From Lineus longissimus (lineage: Eukaryota; Nemertea; Pilidiophora; Heteronemertea; Lineidae): DNA of 64,000 nucleotides. Position 1 is the stretch's first letter. Location: assembly GCF_910592395.1 (NCBI RefSeq), contig NC_088323.1:3412001-3476000 (forward strand). Reading direction: 5' to 3'. More notes on this DNA, generated by a model. The model was not told the DNA's origin. It was given only the letters and a program-made list of their open reading frames with translations, and made no database searches. The DNA itself is not shown here.

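Noticed and set aside
187-64000. von Willebrand D or cystine-knot domains
   Set aside because: I searched the exons for GDPH-like and CGLC-like motifs and for a C-terminal knot and saw none. They may lie outside the window.

Overview
This window looks like eukaryotic, animal genomic DNA. It is AT-rich, it has many short exons with GT-AG splice sites, and it encodes secreted extracellular modules (TIL, von Willebrand factor type C-like, discoidin-like and mucin-type Pro/Thr/Ser tracts). I see no bacterial operons, RNA genes or CRISPR arrays. The taxon cannot be fixed from sequence alone. Short intron motifs and the mucin-like gene style make a marine invertebrate (possibly an echinoderm, hemichordate or lancelet) my tentative guess.

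Nearly everything can be explained by ONE giant gene on the minus strand, read from about 64000 down to 187 and open at both window edges. I assembled 72 consecutive exons by hand. Every intron is GT-AG, and the phase leaving each exon matches the phase entering the next along the whole chain. The visible coding length is about 30.96 kb, roughly 10,320 residues. No signal peptide, start codon or terminal stop exon is inside the window. Exon numbers below run 5' to 3' within the window (exon 1 is at the right edge).

Layout in gene order. (a) 64000-57500: a 78-bp repeat mucin exon, linkers and the first discoidin-like domains. (b) 56600-48500: alternating Pro/Thr/Ser exons and single-exon discoidin-like domains. 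(c) 46800-40500: a cysteine-rich stretch of TIL and VWC-like modules. (d) 40100-35300: further discoidin-like domains, a VWC-like exon and linkers. (e) 34800-14500: three huge Pro/Thr/Ser exons of 5943, 2919 and 6117 bp, together about 5,000 residues, with one two-exon discoidin-like domain between the second and third. (f) 13700-3900: linkers, two copies of an unrecognised cysteine domain, TIL/VWC modules and two three-exon discoidin-like domains. (g) 3261-187: three tandem copies of a Pro/Thr/Ser plus discoidin-like exon, duplicated together with their introns.

The product would be a secreted, very heavily O-glycosylated mucin-like protein: long TPS arrays for O-glycans, cysteine modules for disulphide bonding or multimerisation, and about fourteen discoidin-like beta-sandwich domains possibly for glycan or protein binding. 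I found no von Willebrand D domain. The most notable features are the discoidin-like family itself, several recent internal duplications at different scales, higher-order repeats in the mucin exons, and two intronic hairpin elements. Introns not listed separately were read and hold nothing I recognise.
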